From contig CBDATE010000018.1 of the NCBI GenBank assembly GCA_965199815.1, positions 186,001-250,000 on the forward strand: 64,000 nucleotides of DNA. Direction: 5' to 3'. This DNA is from Azotimanducus sp965199815 (GTDB lineage Bacteria > Pseudomonadota > Gammaproteobacteria > Pseudomonadales > Azotimanducaceae). Positions 35,324 through 44,017 of this stretch are shown here, piece by piece. The position numbers were made by a program, and so were the translations under genes. Each line of letters starts with the position of its first letter. The first letter of the stretch is position 1. The notes below the pieces were generated by a model. That model saw nothing but the letters and a program-made list of their open reading frames with translations, made no database searches and was not told the origin of the DNA.

Positions 35324-36685
35324 GTGCCCTACATCCCGCATACCCCGGAATGCGTCGAAACCATGCTCCGCCAAATCGGCGAGCCGGATATTGATGCGCT
35401 CTTTGACGAGATCCCGAAAGACCTGCAACTTGGCACCATCCCCGGGCTTCCCGAGGGTCAGGATGAGCTCACCATGCGCCGCGAGCTTGATGCGCTCGCC
35501 AATCTCGACCCGTCACTCACCTGCTTCGCCGGTGCCGGCAGCTACGACCACCACATTCCGGCAGCCGTCTGGGACATCGCCACTCGCGGTGAGTTCATGA
35601 CCTCCTACACGCCTTATCAGGCCGAAGCCAGTCAAGGCACACTGCAACTCCTGTACGAATACCAGAGCATGATGTGTGCCCTGACCGGTCAGCAGGTGTC
35701 CAACGCATCCGTGTACGACGGTGCCACAGCATTGGCGGAATCGGTGCTCATGGCGGTTCGCTCGAGTCGCCGCGCGAAGCGTACTGAACAACCGCAAGTC
35801 TGGGCGGCGGCGGGGGTGCATCCGCACTACCTCGCGGCCGTACGCACATGCGTCTCCGGCCAGGGGATTCAGGTGACCTCGCTCGAATCTGACCATACGG
35901 GCATCACCGTGGAAGAGTTGCCAGACCGACCAGCGCCGATTGCGCTCATCGTGCAGCACCCGAATCTCTTTGGTCGGCTCGAAGAGGTTGATCGGCTCGC
36001 CGACTGGGCCGCCGCCAATGATGTCATGCTCATCGCCGTGGTGAATCCACTCTCGCTGGCCCTGCTCAAGGCCCCCGGAGGCTGGGGGGCACAGGGTGCC
36101 GACATAGTTTGTGGCGATGGCCAACCGCTCGGTGTGCCCATGGCATCCGGCGGGCCGACGCACGGGTTCATCACCTGTCGGCAGAAGCTGGTTCGCCAGT
36201 TGCCCGGGCGTATCGTCGGACGCACACTCGACAGCGAAGGGCGCACCTGCTTCGTGCTCACTCTGCAGGCGCGCGAGCAGCACATACGACGCGCCAAATC
36301 GACTTCCAACATTTGTACCAATCAGGGGTTGCTGGTGACGGCTTCCACCCTGTATCTGTCGCTCATGGGGGCGAGCGGGTTGCGGGAGGTGGCGGCGCGC
36401 TGTCATGAGCACACGACCGCGCTTGTAGATGCCTTGTGCGCCGTCAAGGGGGTCAGGAGACGCTTCCCTGGCCCGATCTTTCACGAGGCGGTGCTGGAAC
36501 TGCCTCGTTCGGCGCACGAAGTTGTGCTGACGCTGGCCCGCGAGGCGGGCATCTTCGCCGGCATTGCGCTTGGTCACTGGTATCCCGAACTGGACAACTG
36601 CCTGCTGGTGTGCGCCACCGAAAAGCGCACGATGAGCGAGATTGAAGCCTGTGCACAGGCCATGTCGAGGGTGTTATCGAAATGA
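35324..36685 (+). CDS. gcvPA: Glycine decarboxylase subunit 1
   Basis: 453 aa N-terminal half of the P protein in the two-subunit form, starting at GTG 35324. Typical features are 'PYIPHTPECVETMLRQIG', 'AGAGSYDHHIPAAV', and 'FMTSYTPYQAEASQGTLQ'. With gcvPB it forms the PLP-dependent decarboxylase. The gene overlaps gcvPB by 4 bp (ATGA), implying coupled translation of equal amounts of both subunits. Confidence 0.97.
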   Translation: MPYIPHTPECVETMLRQIGEPDIDALFDEIPKDLQLGTIPGLPEGQDELTMRRELDALANLDPSLTCFAGAGSYDHHIPAAVWDIATRGEFMTSYTPYQAEASQGTLQLLYEYQSMMCALTGQQVSNASVYDGATALAESVLMAVRSSRRAKRTEQPQVWAAAGVHPHYLAAVRTCVSGQGIQVTSLESDHTGITVEELPDRPAPIALIVQHPNLFGRLEEVDRLADWAAANDVMLIAVVNPLSLALLKAPGGWGAQGADIVCGDGQPLGVPMASGGPTHGFITCRQKLVRQLPGRIVGRTLDSEGRTCFVLTLQAREQHIRRAKSTSNICTNQGLLVTASTLYLSLMGASGLREVAARCHEHTTALVDALCAVKGVRRRFPGPIFHEAVLELPRSAHEVVLTLAREAGIFAGIALGHWYPELDNCLLVCATEKRTMSEIEACAQAMSRVLSK

Positions 36686-38193
36686 CTGCCCGTATCGACT
36701 CATTGAATCAGCATCCAACCATCCTTGATGTGAGCAGGGGAGCGCGCACCCATTCGGCGCAGGCGCGCACTCGAAGTCACCACATCGACATTCCCGAAGC
36801 GCTGCTGCGCGAGGCCGGGCCGATGCTTCCCGAGGTTTCGGAGCTGACCGTAGTGCGTCATTACACGCGGCTTTCGCAGAAGAACTTCTCCATCGACACC
36901 CACTTTTATCCGCTCGGTTCCTGCACCATGAAGTACAACCCGCGCGCCGCGCACAAGGTGGCGATGAACGACGGGTTCCTGTCCAGGCACCCGCTGTTGC
37001 CGGATGAGTTCGACCAGGGGTTTCTGCGCGTTCGCATGGAGCTTGAAGAGCATCTCAAGCGACTGACCGGCATGGCGGCTGTCTCGCTCACGCCCATGGC
37101 GGGTGCGCAGGGCGAGTTCGCCGGGCTCTCCATCATTCGCGCCTGTCTGAACAGCCAGGGTCAGTCGATGCGCGACGAAATCCTGGTGCCGGAGGCAGCG
37201 CACGGCACCAATCCTGCCTCTGCGGTCATGTGTGGTTTCAAGGTGCGCGAACTGCCACTTGTCGAATCCGGGGATATTGACGAACGGGCACTGCGTGCGG
37301 CGCTCTCGGAGCGCACTGCCGGTCTCATGCTCACCAACCCTTCCACCTGCGGCCTGTTCGAGCGCCGCATCTGCGAGATTGCGCAGCAAGTGCACACAGC
37401 CGGCGGTCTGCTCTACTACGACGGTGCCAATCTCAATGCCATCGTTGGTCGGGTACGCCCGGCTGATATGGGGTTTGACGTGATTCACATGAACCTGCAC
37501 AAGACCTTCGCTACGCCGCACGGCGGCGGTGGACCGGGTGCCGGCCCCATAGGCGTGGTTGAGCGGCTGAAGCCTTTTCTGCCCATGCCCTATGCCCGTG
37601 ACGGCGATGCCGGAAGTATCGAACTCGAAGGTCGTTACGAGCAAGGATCAACCGGGCATCCGAGTTCCATGGGTCGCCTGTCTGCCTTCGGCGGTAACGC
37701 TGGCGTACTGATACGCGCACTCGCCTATATTCGCCTGCTGGGCGGCGAAGGACTTCGCCGCGTCAGTGAGTACGCGGTTCTGGCCGCAGCCTATGTCGCC
37801 AGGCGTCTTGCCGATGCCGGATTCGAGCTTGCCTGGCCCGCGCGGCGCGTTACGCACGAGTTTGTCATCAGCCTGAAGCAGGAGCATCGGGAATACGGTG
37901 TCACAGCGCTTGATTTCGCCAAGCGACTGCTGGATTACGGCTTTCATCCACCGACCAATTACTTTCCGCTTCTGGTGCCGGAGTGCTTCCTCATCGAGCC
38001 AACGGAAACCGAATCCATCGAGGTGCTCGATGCCTTCGTTGAAGCCATGATCGCCATACGCGCGGAGGCAGCGCGCGATGCACAGATTGTCAAGCAGGCA
38101 CCGCACGATACGCTGGTCAAACGCGTCGATGAGGTGCGCGCAGTCAAGGAACTCGACCTCGGGGTTCAGGTGCGCCTCGCGGGCAGTTCATGA
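36682..38193 (+). CDS. gcvPB: Glycine decarboxylase subunit 2
   Basis: 503 aa C-terminal half of the P protein with the PLP lysine in 'MNLHKTFATPHGGGGPG' and family signatures 'FYPLGSCTMKYNPR' and 'EAAHGTNPASAVMCGF'. It completes the P protein; the L protein (dihydrolipoamide dehydrogenase) is presumably encoded elsewhere. The C-terminal 20-30 residues ('HDTLVKRVDEVRAVKELDL') follow the family pattern. Confidence 0.97.
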   Translation: MTARIDSLNQHPTILDVSRGARTHSAQARTRSHHIDIPEALLREAGPMLPEVSELTVVRHYTRLSQKNFSIDTHFYPLGSCTMKYNPRAAHKVAMNDGFLSRHPLLPDEFDQGFLRVRMELEEHLKRLTGMAAVSLTPMAGAQGEFAGLSIIRACLNSQGQSMRDEILVPEAAHGTNPASAVMCGFKVRELPLVESGDIDERALRAALSERTAGLMLTNPSTCGLFERRICEIAQQVHTAGGLLYYDGANLNAIVGRVRPADMGFDVIHMNLHKTFATPHGGGGPGAGPIGVVERLKPFLPMPYARDGDAGSIELEGRYEQGSTGHPSSMGRLSAFGGNAGVLIRALAYIRLLGGEGLRRVSEYAVLAAAYVARRLADAGFELAWPARRVTHEFVISLKQEHREYGVTALDFAKRLLDYGFHPPTNYFPLLVPECFLIEPTETESIEVLDAFVEAMIAIRAEAARDAQIVKQAPHDTLVKRVDEVRAVKELDLGVQVRLAGSS

Positions 38194-38244
38194 AGGCGTG
38201 TATTGTCCCCGTTGCGCCTGTAAATATTTTCCGAGAGGCAGTAC

Positions 38245-38700
38245 ATGAAGATTCCGGAACCGCTTTTCGTCGTCATCAATCCTGTTGTGCGGCTGCTCCT
38301 GAGCTCTCCCCTGCACGTATTCATGAGCAATAGCTTGCTGTTGTTGACTTTTACGGGACGCCGTTCGCACCGGAGTTACACAACGCCACTTCGATACGTA
38401 CGCGCGGCCGGTGTCATACGCTGCTTCACTTCCAGGCACACCCAGTGGTGGCGGAATCTGCAGGGCGGGCAGCAGGTGTACCTGCGGGTTCAGGGACGCA
38501 AGTCGCGCTACCACGCGGACATCATCACAGAGGACTCGCAGAGGCTGCGAGAGGCGTTTCAAAGTTACCTGTCCATATTTCCGCAGGATGCCGACTACCA
38601 CGACATACGTCTTGATGCCAACAACCAGCCGCTGGCAGAAGATTTTGACCGGGCTCTTCAATCTCTGGTGCTCATGGAGGCGCGGCCAGATCCCGGCTGA
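38245..38700 (+). CDS. DDN-like split beta-barrel (nitroreductase / F420-type) family protein
   Basis: 151 aa. The motif 'LLLLTFTGRRSHRSYTTPLRYV' (around residues 31-52) is the core of the deazaflavin-dependent nitroreductase (DUF385) family, followed by 'TQWWRNLQGGQQVYLRV'. Characterised members use F420 to reduce quinones or nitroaromatics, but many proteobacterial relatives have unknown cofactor and role. It is transcribed in the gcv direction, 51 bp after gcvPB, and converges with the DUF255 gene. Confidence 0.78.
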   Translation: MKIPEPLFVVINPVVRLLLSSPLHVFMSNSLLLLTFTGRRSHRSYTTPLRYVRAAGVIRCFTSRHTQWWRNLQGGQQVYLRVQGRKSRYHADIITEDSQRLREAFQSYLSIFPQDADYHDIRLDANNQPLAEDFDRALQSLVLMEARPDPG

Positions 38701-38716
38701 TCGGGAAGCACCGGGG

Positions 38717-40825
38717 TCAGGCGGTCAGAGCCGATTTGAGGGCGTTGAGACTCCGCAGTGGCGGCGAACAGGTGAAGTTGGCGCACAGATAGGCGTGTTC
38801 GCCGCCTTCCGTATCTTTCGGTAACCAGTCTGGTCCGGTGAATTGCGGCGTAATCACGAAGCACTGTCTGCGCGGAGCGTAGGTCTCCTTGCATGCGGCT
38901 CGCCAGGGTTCAAGCGCCTCGATATCGCCGCGAAGTACGCAGGTCTCCAGCCCCATGGCATAGTCGTGCAGCGCGCCAAGCAGGCTCGCGTACGCCGAGG
39001 GTGTGTGCTCCAGATACGGGGTCGCCCAGCGCAGTATGTGTTCCGCGGCGGTCCGGTACCGAGGTTCGTGAGCAAGCTCTGCGAGCTTGAGCAGGACCTG
39101 ACCGAGAATGCCGTTGCCAGCCGGCACGGCTTCGTCTGCGGAAGGTTTTGGTGTCGCAATCAGTGCTTCGTGAGCCGTGGAGGTGAAGAAGTAGCCACCT
39201 TCTTCGGCATCCTCGAATTCCGCCAGGACGCGATCAACAAGATGCCGACAGAATGCAAACAATTCATCGCTCCAGCGATATTCCAGAAACGCCAGCAGCG
39301 CGTCAGCCAGATTGGCGTAATCATCCAGATAGCCGAGAAATCTCGACTGTCCTTGCGCGTGTGTGGCCAGCAGGCGCCCGGATTCGTCTTCCAGCATATG
39401 CGTACGAATGAAATCCAGAGCGCGCTCGGCGGCTTGCGTATAGTCGCTGCGGGCAAGCACGGTACCTGCCCGCACCAGCCCCTTGATGGCCAGACCGTTC
39501 CATGAAGTGAGAATCTTGTCGTCGCGCGCGGGTTTCACGCGCTGCTCGCGTTCCTCGAACAGCTTGGCCTTGGCCGATGCCAGCAGCTCGTTTGCCTGTG
39601 CCGGCGACATGCCGAGGCGAGAGACCACCGACCGCCAGGAATCGTATCTGTGCGGATTCCAGCAGCGACCCTCGAAGTTGGGTTGCTTGTCAATGCCGTA
39701 GAGCGTCGCGAACACGAGAAACTCTTCGTCGCTCAGCAATTTGCGTATCGTATTTCGGCGCCAGAGATAGAAGCGGCCCTCCTCGCCCTCGGAATCGGCA
39801 TCAAAGGCGGCATGAAAACCACCAGCTTCCGATTCCATATCGCGCAGCATCCAGTCGGCCGTCTCCTCCATGGATTCCCGAAACAGGCCGTCCGGCTCCA
39901 CCAGACAGGCATCGGCGAGCAGCGACAGCAGGGCACCGTTGTCGTAGAGCATCTTCTCGAAGTGCGGAACCATCCATGTCGCATCCACCGAGTAGCGGCA
40001 AAAACCGCCGCCGAGATGATCGCGTATGCCTCCGCGACAGATTCTGGTGAGGGTAGTGAGCGCCATATCGAGTGCCATCTGGCAGGTGCTGTCGTTCGGG
40101 TCAGTGAGGTTCCAGTAGCGCAGCAGGAGGTTGAGGCTGGTGGGCATGGGAAACTTGGGCGCGCCGCCAAACCCGCCGTGCTCTTCGTCGTAGGATTGAC
40201 GCAGCTCCTTGAACGCCTTGGCGAACACGCGCAAGTCGGCAATGTCGCCTGTGGGGGTTGGCTGATCATTGGAGGTTGGCTGATCATTGGAGCCGCGGCT
40301 GAGGGTGCCTTTCATGAGTGTCACGAGACGCGCACCCTGTTCCGTCACATCGCTGTGTTGGGCGGCGTAGGCCTGTTGAATGCGCAGTAGCAGATCGACA
40401 AAGCCGGGGCGCTCATACATGGCGCGCTTCGGAAAGTAGGTGCCACTGAAGAAGGGAATCTGCGTCTCCGCGTCGAGGAATATGGTGAGCGGCCAGCCGC
40501 CGGAACTCCTCGTCAGCAGGTAGTGCGCGAGTTGATAGACCTTGTCGAGGTCCGGGCGCTCCTCGCGGTCAACCTTGATGCACACAAAGTGTTCGTTCAT
40601 CACCTCGGCAGTGGCTTCGTCCTCGAAGGATTCGTGTGCCATCACATGGCACCAGTGACAGGCCGAGTAGCCGACCGACAGGAGGATTGGCTTGCCACTG
40701 GTGCGCGCAAGTTCGAGGGCGCGCTCATCCCAGGGCTGCCAGTGCACGGGATTCTCGGCATGCTGCAAGAGATACGGGCTCGATTCCTCAGCGAGTCGAT
40801 TGCTGGTCAGTTCCTGGCCTTGCAT
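38717..40825 (-). CDS. Thioredoxin-domain protein of the DUF255/YyaL (SSP411-like) family
   Basis: 702 aa. The N-terminal thioredoxin-like domain has 'SSPYLLQHAENPVHWQPW' and a CxxC-type motif 'ACHWCHVMAHESF' (C56, C59); the rest is an alpha/alpha six-barrel resembling N-acylglucosamine epimerase folds ('FEKMLYDNGALL'). Function is uncertain. At 40258-40293 an 18-bp tandem duplication encodes a repeated six-residue unit (SNDQPT twice), probably a recent in-frame expansion. Confidence 0.9.
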   Translation of the reverse strand: MQGQELTSNRLAEESSPYLLQHAENPVHWQPWDERALELARTSGKPILLSVGYSACHWCHVMAHESFEDEATAEVMNEHFVCIKVDREERPDLDKVYQLAHYLLTRSSGGWPLTIFLDAETQIPFFSGTYFPKRAMYERPGFVDLLLRIQQAYAAQHSDVTEQGARLVTLMKGTLSRGSNDQPTSNDQPTPTGDIADLRVFAKAFKELRQSYDEEHGGFGGAPKFPMPTSLNLLLRYWNLTDPNDSTCQMALDMALTTLTRICRGGIRDHLGGGFCRYSVDATWMVPHFEKMLYDNGALLSLLADACLVEPDGLFRESMEETADWMLRDMESEAGGFHAAFDADSEGEEGRFYLWRRNTIRKLLSDEEFLVFATLYGIDKQPNFEGRCWNPHRYDSWRSVVSRLGMSPAQANELLASAKAKLFEEREQRVKPARDDKILTSWNGLAIKGLVRAGTVLARSDYTQAAERALDFIRTHMLEDESGRLLATHAQGQSRFLGYLDDYANLADALLAFLEYRWSDELFAFCRHLVDRVLAEFEDAEEGGYFFTSTAHEALIATPKPSADEAVPAGNGILGQVLLKLAELAHEPRYRTAAEHILRWATPYLEHTPSAYASLLGALHDYAMGLETCVLRGDIEALEPWRAACKETYAPRRQCFVITPQFTGPDWLPKDTEGGEHAYLCANFTCSPPLRSLNALKSALTA

Positions 40826-41010
40826 GTGCTGTGTGCGCTGGTCGCCTGCGTGTGTGCCGATGGGCAGTCTAACCGCGATTGACGACCGGGCGCGGTCACG
40901 CGGGCGGGTGGTCCCGGCAGGCGCGCACTCCGAGCGAAGCTCGACGGCGGACCACAGGCTCAGCTTTGGAAAATTCCGAACAACAGAGTGTGTCGGGTTC
41001 CTGATGAAGA

Positions 41011-41691
41011 CTACTCGGCGACAATGGCGAGCAACTCGGTGATTTGCTCATGTACCTCTTGCAGAGAGTGGACATCTTCAGGGAGTGCTTCGCTGGAGTC
41101 GGCTTTCATTGCAAGTATGTCGGTGTACTTGAGGTCGGCTATCTTCTGGCTCAATGCCTGGGCGAGCTGACTCAAGGATGCCGAGCTGATTGATTGGGGT
41201 TCCTCGGGTTTTGTCTGTTGCTTGACGATTTCCACTGCCCGCTTGATTGACTTGGGGCCGCCTGAGACGAAAGCTCCCCGCGCCTGCTCATGGGGGAGGA
41301 TGGTGCGAAGGAGACGAACATCAGCATCGCGAAAGATCTTGCCATCCCGGACCCATTCCCCGAAATTCTCCAGATCAAACCCAGCGTCGTAAATGGCATC
41401 CTTGACCTTGGGCTTCTGTAATTCCACGAAGCTACTGAACCGGTCTATTTTGAATGCGGTGTCGTCAACCAAGTCACGGCAGTACTCGTTCATATCCTCG
41501 AAGGCATCGATTTGCCTTTCGATTTCCATCTTGTTCGCGTTGCCGCCACAAAGAGCGATCATCTCGCTGTATTCGAGGAACTCCTGATTCCTCAAGTAGT
41601 GAAAATATCGGGCTTTTTCATAGGCTGGCCATTCCCGTGCGCTTATGAGGTGCGCTGACATCCGTAATTCTTCGTGCTTCTCCCGGGACAT
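41011..41691 (-). CDS. Hypothetical protein resembling the C-terminal part of ParB-like proteins
   Basis: 226 aa with a good ribosome-binding site (GGAGGA about 8 nt before ATG at 41691). The segment 'EWPAYEKARYFHYLRNQEFLEYSEMIALCGGN' resembles the helix-turn-helix region that follows ParB/Srx nuclease domains in stand-alone ParB-like proteins, and the middle ('FGEWVRDGKIFRDADVRLL') fits the same group. The N-terminal nuclease domain is absent. It lies at the left edge of the accessory island, next to an IS30 remnant. Function unknown. Confidence 0.6.
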   Translation of the reverse strand: MSREKHEELRMSAHLISAREWPAYEKARYFHYLRNQEFLEYSEMIALCGGNANKMEIERQIDAFEDMNEYCRDLVDDTAFKIDRFSSFVELQKPKVKDAIYDAGFDLENFGEWVRDGKIFRDADVRLLRTILPHEQARGAFVSGGPKSIKRAVEIVKQQTKPEEPQSISSASLSQLAQALSQKIADLKYTDILAMKADSSEALPEDVHSLQEVHEQITELLAIVAE

Positions 41692-41731
41692 TGTTTTCTT
41701 CCTCCAGTTATGACCTGCTTGCAGGGGGCGG

Positions 41732-41881
41732 CTACCGATCGAATGCGTTCAGCTGAACGCTGCGCCGACGAGTGACATGGCGCTCGTCAGCCGAACGCTG
41801 TGTCTGCGAGACTCCTGCCCTCAAATGCTTGTTGATGTAATACCTGTTCTCATGGGTCAGGTGGTTGTAGCGAGTCGCCAT
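41732..41881 (-). pseudogene. IS30-family transposase remnant (N-terminus only)
   Basis: From ATG at 41881 the minus strand reads 'MATRYNHLTHENRYYINKHL' then 'RAGVSQT', the start of the IS30 transposase helix-turn-helix. After about 27 residues the similarity ends and the frame runs into unrelated sequence; the DDE domain is missing. It marks past insertion-sequence activity at the island edge. Confidence 0.65.
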
Positions 41882-42152
41882 CGCGATACTTCTGTGTTTT
41901 TGAAAGGTCAGAGGATACCGCGCTGCTTGGCCCTCTTCAACTTCAGGAGCGTTGCACTGACAGCTTGAAATCAGGTGATAAATTGTCATCCTGAACACTC
42001 CGGCAGGTTTGGCGCTTTGCGTTATGCTGAACGAGTCGCCAACCGGCCAGGCTACTGAAGGAATTTATCGAAAGCTTGTGATCGCCCCCACCGCAAAATA
42101 CTGCCTTGAAAGAATGATCTGTACCGCGTTGGCGTATCTTGCGGGCTGAGCC

Positions 42153-42791
42153 ATGCAACCGCCAGCACGGCCGAGAACCTATCACATCGTTCACGTAGAT
42201 CGCCTTGCGTCGATCATCGCGGATAACTGCTTGTGGTGCGATTCGCGTATATCTCGGTCCGAGCGACCCGGAACAACCATCGGCATGTCCGGGATAAAGC
42301 AATATCGCCTGACCACACGATTGAATAGCTGCCCGAAACTCACCGTTGGTGATTGTGTGCCCTTCTACTTCTGTCCGCGCTCGGTCATGCTCTACGTGAT
42401 TTACAAGGCCAATCATCCAGAGCTCGACTACCGTGGCGGCCAGGAACCCATTGTCCATCTTGAAGCCGACCTTCGCGAAGTGGTTGACTGGGCCAACAGG
42501 AAAAATCGTCTGTGGGCGTTCACTCTTTCCAATGCCGGCTCACGATATTTCGAAGACCGCTGCGATTTGAATCAATTGAGTGAAATCGACTGGCAAGCGG
42601 TTCAAACGCGTCACTGGAACACCTGCAAAGACGGAAAGCAAGCGGAGTTTCTGGTCGAGCGATCACTACCTTGGTCGCTGGTTCGGAATATCGGTGTCTA
42701 TTCCGAACGGATTCACGCGCAAGTGCGGGCAGCAATGCGGGCAGATCGCCATCAACCTGCTGTCAAGATAAACCGGGGATGGTACTATTGA
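42153..42791 (+). CDS. darT: DarT-type DNA ADP-ribosyltransferase toxin
   Basis: 212 aa. The fold landmarks of DarT (DUF4433) are present: the N-terminal 'YHIVHVDRLASII' with NAD-binding His and Arg, 'VPFYFCPRSVMLYVI', and the catalytic Glu in 'KQAEFLVERSLPW'. DarT ADP-ribosylates bases in single-stranded DNA, blocking replication and acting against phage. The antitoxin gene darG starts 29 nt downstream. The start ATG has no strong Shine-Dalgarno, and the toxin-first order is usual. Confidence 0.93.
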   Translation: MQPPARPRTYHIVHVDRLASIIADNCLWCDSRISRSERPGTTIGMSGIKQYRLTTRLNSCPKLTVGDCVPFYFCPRSVMLYVIYKANHPELDYRGGQEPIVHLEADLREVVDWANRKNRLWAFTLSNAGSRYFEDRCDLNQLSEIDWQAVQTRHWNTCKDGKQAEFLVERSLPWSLVRNIGVYSERIHAQVRAAMRADRHQPAVKINRGWYY

Positions 42792-42820
42792 CTGCGAGGG
42801 CACACCACCAACACCATCAA

Positions 42821-43861
42821 ATGATCCGCTTCACCACAGGAGATATTCTTGGCGAGGATGCCGAGGCATTGGTTAACACGGTCAACTGCGTCGGTGTCAT
42901 GGGGCGAGGGGTCGCCCTGCAGTTCAAGAAAGCGTTTCCACAGAATTTCCGCGCCTATGCCGAGGCTTGTCGGCGCGGCGAGGTTCGGCCTGGCCGGATG
43001 TTCGTGTTCGAAACCGGAGCACTGACCAACCCCCGATACATCATCAACTTTCCCACCAAGCGGCACTGGCGCGGTGGAAGCCGAATCGGGGATATTGAAG
43101 ATGGGCTGGAGGACTTGAAGAGGGTGATTCGCGAAACACATATTCGTTCTCTTGCTGTGCCACCGCTGGGAAGCGGTCTCGGTGGACTACGATGGGCTGA
43201 TGTGCGCCAACGAATCGAGAAGGCATTGGGTGACTTCAACAGCTTGGGTGTTGTCGTCTTCGAGCCCCAGGATGCACCTGATTCAGGACGCAGGGTACAT
43301 GGCTGCAAGGTTCCGGTAATGACCCCGGGCAGGGCGGTGCTCATTGGGCTTGTGGATCGCTATATGAGGGGGTTGCTTGATCCCTTTATCACATTGCTGG
43401 AAGTCCACAAGTTGATGTATTTCATGCAGGTTGCAGGCGAGCCCCTGAGGTTGGACTACACGCAGGGGCCGTATGGTCCCTACGCGCAGAACCTGCGGCA
43501 CGTTCTGCACGAGATTGAAGGGCACTATATTTCGGGCTATTCCGACGGTGGCGATACACCTTCCAAGCCGCTGGCGCTTGTCCCCGGGGCTACGGAAGAC
43601 GCTGTCAAGGTGCTGAGCTGCGAGAGAGAAACCCTTGCGCGGTTCAATCAGGTGGCCCATTTGATCGAGGGTTTTGAATCGGAATTCGGTCTTGAACTGC
43701 TGGCTACGGTGCACTGGGTACTCAAACACAAGTGTGACTTTGCCCAGAAGGATCTGGTGTCCCGGGTTCATGGGTGGAATGCTCGCAAAAAGCGATTCTC
43801 ACCGCGGCAAATTGAACTGGCGGCGAATGTACTGACGGAGCAAGGCTGGGTGCCCGCCTGA
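42821..43861 (+). CDS. darG: DarG-type macrodomain antitoxin
   Basis: From ATG 42821 (MIRFTTGDILGEDAEALVN) the product is 346 aa. Residues about 1-155 form a macrodomain with 'NTVNCVGVMGRGVALQFK' and 'VPPLGSGLGGLRW', which removes ADP-ribose from DNA; the C-terminal part ('LEVHKLMYFMQVAGE', 'GPYGPYAQNLRHVL') matches the region known in DarG proteins to bind and inhibit DarT. It directly follows darT on the same strand. Confidence 0.93.
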   Translation: MIRFTTGDILGEDAEALVNTVNCVGVMGRGVALQFKKAFPQNFRAYAEACRRGEVRPGRMFVFETGALTNPRYIINFPTKRHWRGGSRIGDIEDGLEDLKRVIRETHIRSLAVPPLGSGLGGLRWADVRQRIEKALGDFNSLGVVVFEPQDAPDSGRRVHGCKVPVMTPGRAVLIGLVDRYMRGLLDPFITLLEVHKLMYFMQVAGEPLRLDYTQGPYGPYAQNLRHVLHEIEGHYISGYSDGGDTPSKPLALVPGATEDAVKVLSCERETLARFNQVAHLIEGFESEFGLELLATVHWVLKHKCDFAQKDLVSRVHGWNARKKRFSPRQIELAANVLTEQGWVPA

Positions 43862-43961
43862 TGTCTGCATTCAAACCCTGAAGTGCCTGTGCTCAAGGAG
43901 CCGGGGATTCGGCCGGAATTGCAGGCTTGCTGCTTGCAATCAGATTACGCAATGTACTAGG

Positions 43962-44017
43962 TATGTTCTGATCAAGTCCATCCGTGGACTTGATCAGATT
44001 CGCAAATCAGAAGTGCG
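43962..44017 (+). repeat. Multi-hairpin element copy 3, left part
   Basis: These 56 bases equal the first part of copies 1 and 2: all of H1 and the left arm plus loop (TGCG) of H2. The 71-bp tandem array begins at the H2 loop. The matching right part is at 46049-46140. Confidence 0.93.

Noticed and set aside
41943..42458. Minus-strand ORF opposite darT
   Set aside because: It overlaps a clearly recognisable darT on the other strand and shows no family features.
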